DNA from: Bacteroidia bacterium
GTDB lineage: Bacteria > Bacteroidota > Bacteroidia > NS11-12g > UBA955
Length of the DNA stretch: 46,340 bases
NCBI GenBank assembly: GCA_030158725.1
Contig: JAOASJ010000070.1
Coordinates: 1-46,340 of the forward strand
Direction: 5' to 3'
The translations under genes and the position numbers were made by a program. The notes under the pieces are model-generated. The model made no database searches. It was not told the DNA's origin and saw nothing but the letters and a program-made list of their open reading frames with translations. Shown here piece after piece: positions 44,459-46,340 of this stretch (positions are counted from its first letter, which is position 1; every line of letters begins with the position of its first letter).

Positions 44459-44466
44459 CAAATATA
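44459..44466 (-). promoter_or_regulatory. TAnnTTTG promoter element, four bases from the start codon
   Basis: TATATTTG on the minus strand sits between the terminator of the upstream gene (44472-44516) and the ATG at 44454. The order terminator, promoter, start codon fits within about 60 bp and implies a leaderless transcript. Confidence 0.5.
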
Positions 44467-44471
44467 ACTTG

Positions 44472-44516
44472 AAAAAGGATATAACTTAAATAGAGAATAA
44501 AGTTATATCCTTTTTT
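44472..44516 (-). terminator. intrinsic terminator after the binding-protein gene
   Basis: A perfect 16-bp stem AAAAAGGATATAACTT (44472-44487) / AAGTTATATCCTTTTT (44500-44515) has a 12-base loop. On the minus strand it ends in CCTTTTT, 28 bases past the stop codon of the binding protein. Confidence 0.85.
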
Positions 44517-44543
44517 GAAGCAAGTTTATTTAATGCAAGAAAA

Positions 44544-45755
44544 CTAAAGAGACTTTCCTACAAATTTCCAGGTGTAAGTGTTGTTTTCAAACACGATTCC
44601 ATAGTAATCAAAAGTTCCGGAGTTCTTGTCACCATTAGCATTTAACGATAGAGTTCCTGTAAGGCCATTGTATGAATTTGAAGTTGTTACGAATGCAGAT
44701 TTTAGAATGTTAAAATCATTTTGGCTAATTGGATTTTCAACCAATGTTTTTGCAATAACCCACATGGCATCATATACAGCCAAACCATATGCATCAATGT
44801 CCAAATTTGTTTTAGATTTAATTGAGTTTTTAATTGCGTCAAGCTTAGCATTGGATCCATTAGGAATGCCATAGTTAGGCGCAAAGAAATTTACTTTTGC
44901 CGCAAATTCAGAGGCCTTGTTGCTACTTAACAGTGCAGGGCTTAAGACAATTCCATCACCACCGTACCATTTAACTTTAGAAAATATCGGATCAAGAGAA
45001 GCTTGTTCGAATAGTTCTTTACATTCATCAAAAGAGGCAAGATAAATGCCGATATTGCTGCTGTCTGTGTTTGAAAGATGAGAGATAAGTTTTTGTTTTA
45101 GTTCAGCTAGAACAGCAGAGTAGTCTGTTAATCCAGTAGCATATGCATTCATGGCATCAACTTGACCACCTAAATTGTTAAATTTTGTTCCAACGGCTGC
45201 TTGTAATCCTTTGTTGCCAGCATCGTCACGTGCAATGGTTATTAATTTGCGTTTGCCTGCTGTATAAATGGTGTTTCCCATTGCTGCACCTTCAACGGCA
45301 TCTCCAGGACAGAAGCGGAAAATAGCATCGTTAGGAATGGCTAAACTTGAGGCGGTACTGCCTTGACTTACTATTAACAAGTTGTTGTTGCTTGCAAATG
45401 TTCTAATTGCCCCCAATTCAGCACTAGATTGTGGTCCTATGAAATATTTGATTTTGTTTTCATTAAACGCTTTTTCAATGAAATTCTTAGCTAATAATGT
45501 ATCTAATTTTGTGTCGAAAACGCTTGTTGAAAAACGGTATTTAGAGCCATTGCTTTCTAGATAAGCATTAATGTCAGTTGCTGCAATATTCATTGCTTCT
45601 TGCGAGGTTATGCCTAAGGATGACCAGTTTCCGGTTAATGAAAACAATCCTGCAACTTGTATAGTTTCTGTTTGTGTTTCGGCTTTGTCTTCTTTATTAC
45701 ATGCGGTGAAAAGGACTGAAAATCCTAGCATGAGAAGGGATATTTTTTTTAACAT
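44544..45755 (-). CDS. ABC-type branched-chain amino acid binding lipoprotein (Peripla_BP_6)
   Basis: A 403-aa lipoprotein. The signal MLKKISLLMLGFSVLFTAC gives lipidated Cys19, followed by NKEDKAE, in which the K-(D/E)2 resembles the Bacteroidota lipoprotein surface-export signal. The mature part is a type I periplasmic-binding fold of the LivJ/Leu-Ile-Val class: IQVAGLFSLTGNWSSLGITSQEAMNIAATDINAYL, FIGPQSSAELGAIRTFASNNNLLIVSQGSTASSLA, RKLITIARDDAGNKGLQAAVGTKF and DAYGLAVYDAMWVIAKTL. No permease or ATPase genes lie nearby, so it is an orphan binding protein in this window. It could instead be a surface solute-capture or sensor protein. It has a TAnnTTTG element five bases before the ATG and its own terminator. 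Confidence 0.9.
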   Translation of the reverse strand: MLKKISLLMLGFSVLFTACNKEDKAETQTETIQVAGLFSLTGNWSSLGITSQEAMNIAATDINAYLESNGSKYRFSTSVFDTKLDTLLAKNFIEKAFNENKIKYFIGPQSSAELGAIRTFASNNNLLIVSQGSTASSLAIPNDAIFRFCPGDAVEGAAMGNTIYTAGKRKLITIARDDAGNKGLQAAVGTKFNNLGGQVDAMNAYATGLTDYSAVLAELKQKLISHLSNTDSSNIGIYLASFDECKELFEQASLDPIFSKVKWYGGDGIVLSPALLSSNKASEFAAKVNFFAPNYGIPNGSNAKLDAIKNSIKSKTNLDIDAYGLAVYDAMWVIAKTLVENPISQNDFNILKSAFVTTSNSYNGLTGTLSLNANGDKNSGTFDYYGIVFENNTYTWKFVGKSL

Positions 45756-45760
45756 AGGTG

Positions 45761-45768
45761 CAAAAGTA
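45761..45768 (-). promoter_or_regulatory. TAnnTTTG promoter element, five bases from the start codon
   Basis: TACTTTTG on the minus strand ends five bases before the ATG at 45755 of the binding-protein gene, again predicting a leaderless transcript. Confidence 0.5.
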
Positions 45769-45867
45769 GGCCAATGAACTTCAGTAAAAATTTCTTGTCA
45801 ATTGAACATTGTTTATTTTGCTTCAAACTAGTATTTATTTTTTTACAACGAGTTTTTTGGAAATGTT

Positions 45868-46301
45868 TTGATTCAAAACTCAACCCAATCTGCTTCGCTT
45901 AATATTGAAGGTCAAAATGTTGAGAGATTACTAACGTGATCTCTATTGGGGAGGCTTCAATTTGAAACGCAACCCAATCTGCTTCGCAGCTTGTTTTTTA
46001 ACGCCTGCTTAAATTCACTCAAGCCCAGAGCAGCTTGGTGGTTTCAAATGAGATTACTAACGTGATCTCTATTGGAGGAGGCTTCAATTTGAAACGCAAC
46101 CCAATCTGCTTCGCAGCTTGTTTTTAACGCCTGCTGAAATTCACTCAAGCCCAGAGCAGCTTGGTGGTTTCCAATGAGATTACTTGCGTGATCTCTGAAG
46201 GGGTTGGCTTCAATTTGAAACGCAACCCAATCTGCTTCGCAGCTTGTTTTTTAACGCCTGCTTAAATTCACTCAAGCCCAGAGCAGCTTGGTGAATTTCT
46301 T
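45868..46301. repeat. tandem array of about 127-bp noncoding repeats
   Basis: Units begin with GGCTTCAATTTGAAACGCAA at 45953, 46080 and 46206 (periods 127 and 126; the difference is one T in a T-run). A degenerate, internally deleted copy precedes them (45868-45952), sharing CAACCCAATCTGCTTCGC at 45881-45898 and the unit's 3' end. The last unit diverges after about 46293. Units A and B contain ATTTGAAAC paired with GTTTCAAAT about 80 bp away (in B the right arm has one change), plus CAC(T)CAAGC/GCTTGGTG and GAGATTAC-N4-GTGATCTC. No reading frame runs through it. It is clearly richer in G+C than the flank. Confidence 0.85.
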
Positions 46302-46308
46302 TGGCGTT

Positions 46309-46339
46309 AAAAAACCCATAAACCTTCGGTTTATGGGTT
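46309..46339 (-). terminator. intrinsic terminator for a gene beyond the right edge
   Basis: AACCCATAAAC (46313-46323), loop CTTCG and GTTTATGGGTT (46329-46339) form a perfect 11-bp hairpin. Read on the minus strand it is followed by a run of six Ts, so it should end a minus-strand transcript entering from the right. Confidence 0.7.
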
Positions 46340-46340
46340 G

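Noticed and set aside
45868-46301. CRISPR array
   Set aside because: Units are 126-127 bp, nearly identical along their length, with no short repeat/unique spacer alternation and no cas genes in view.

Overview
The window is chromosomal DNA from a member of the Bacteroidota, most likely an environmental lineage related to Sphingobacteriia, Chitinophagia or Flavobacteriia. Four things point there. The gliding/type IX secretion (T9SS) translocon gene sprA is present, along with secreted proteins that have T9SS-like C-terminal domains, PorV/PorQ-family and DUF5686 outer-membrane proteins and a CarboxypepD_reg TonB-dependent receptor. The DNA is AT-rich, Shine-Dalgarno sequences are absent, and the Bacteroidota promoter element TAnnTTTG sits upstream of many genes. 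No tRNA, rRNA, insertion sequence, phage gene or CRISPR array was recognised. Nothing indicates a plasmid or a large mobile element.

Layout, left to right. 1-6.7 kb: the tail of an unidentified reading frame, a small leucine-rich-repeat protein, a DctA-type dicarboxylate symporter, a GC-rich intergenic repeat element, threonine aldolase, a secreted YD/RHS-like protein and two small hypothetical genes. 6.7-7.4 kb: a gene-free stretch with several inverted repeats, ending in a GC-rich hairpin just before a D-3-phosphoglycerate dehydrogenase-like gene. 8.4-17.4 kb: a probably highly expressed three-gene operon (TonB-dependent receptor, a 1317-aa secreted protein, a PorV/PorQ barrel) closed by an intrinsic terminator. 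17.4-21.8 kb: greA, a HIT protein, a DUF5686 outer-membrane protein and a convergent outer-membrane barrel. 22-24.8 kb: a minus-strand operon of an FMN-dependent FabK/nitronate monooxygenase-like enzyme, an M16 zinc protease and an AlbA_2 protein. 25-31.9 kb: an M20 dipeptidase, a lipoprotein with a CxxxCH motif, truA, lpxK and a GT87-like membrane protein. These face a PagL-like lipid A deacylase and a GIN-domain lipoprotein on the other strand. 32-42.3 kb: sprA (about 2413 aa) and a T9SS-tagged aryl-sulfotransferase-like protein. 42.3-45.8 kb: a GT39-like membrane protein, a tandem rhodanese and an orphan branched-chain-amino-acid-type binding lipoprotein. 45.87-46.34 kb: a noncoding array of about 127-bp tandem repeats, then a terminator for a gene beyond the right edge.

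Much of the content concerns the cell envelope. SprA is the outer-membrane channel of the T9SS. The operon-encoded 1317-aa protein and the sulfotransferase-like protein are candidate T9SS cargo. PorV/PorQ-family barrels act as shuttle or anchor factors in that system. LpxK and the PagL-like enzyme make and trim lipid A. The least explained parts are the receptor/secreted protein/PorV operon, the inverted-repeat cluster upstream of the dehydrogenase, the terminal repeat array, and promoter elements placed so close to start codons that several mRNAs may be leaderless.
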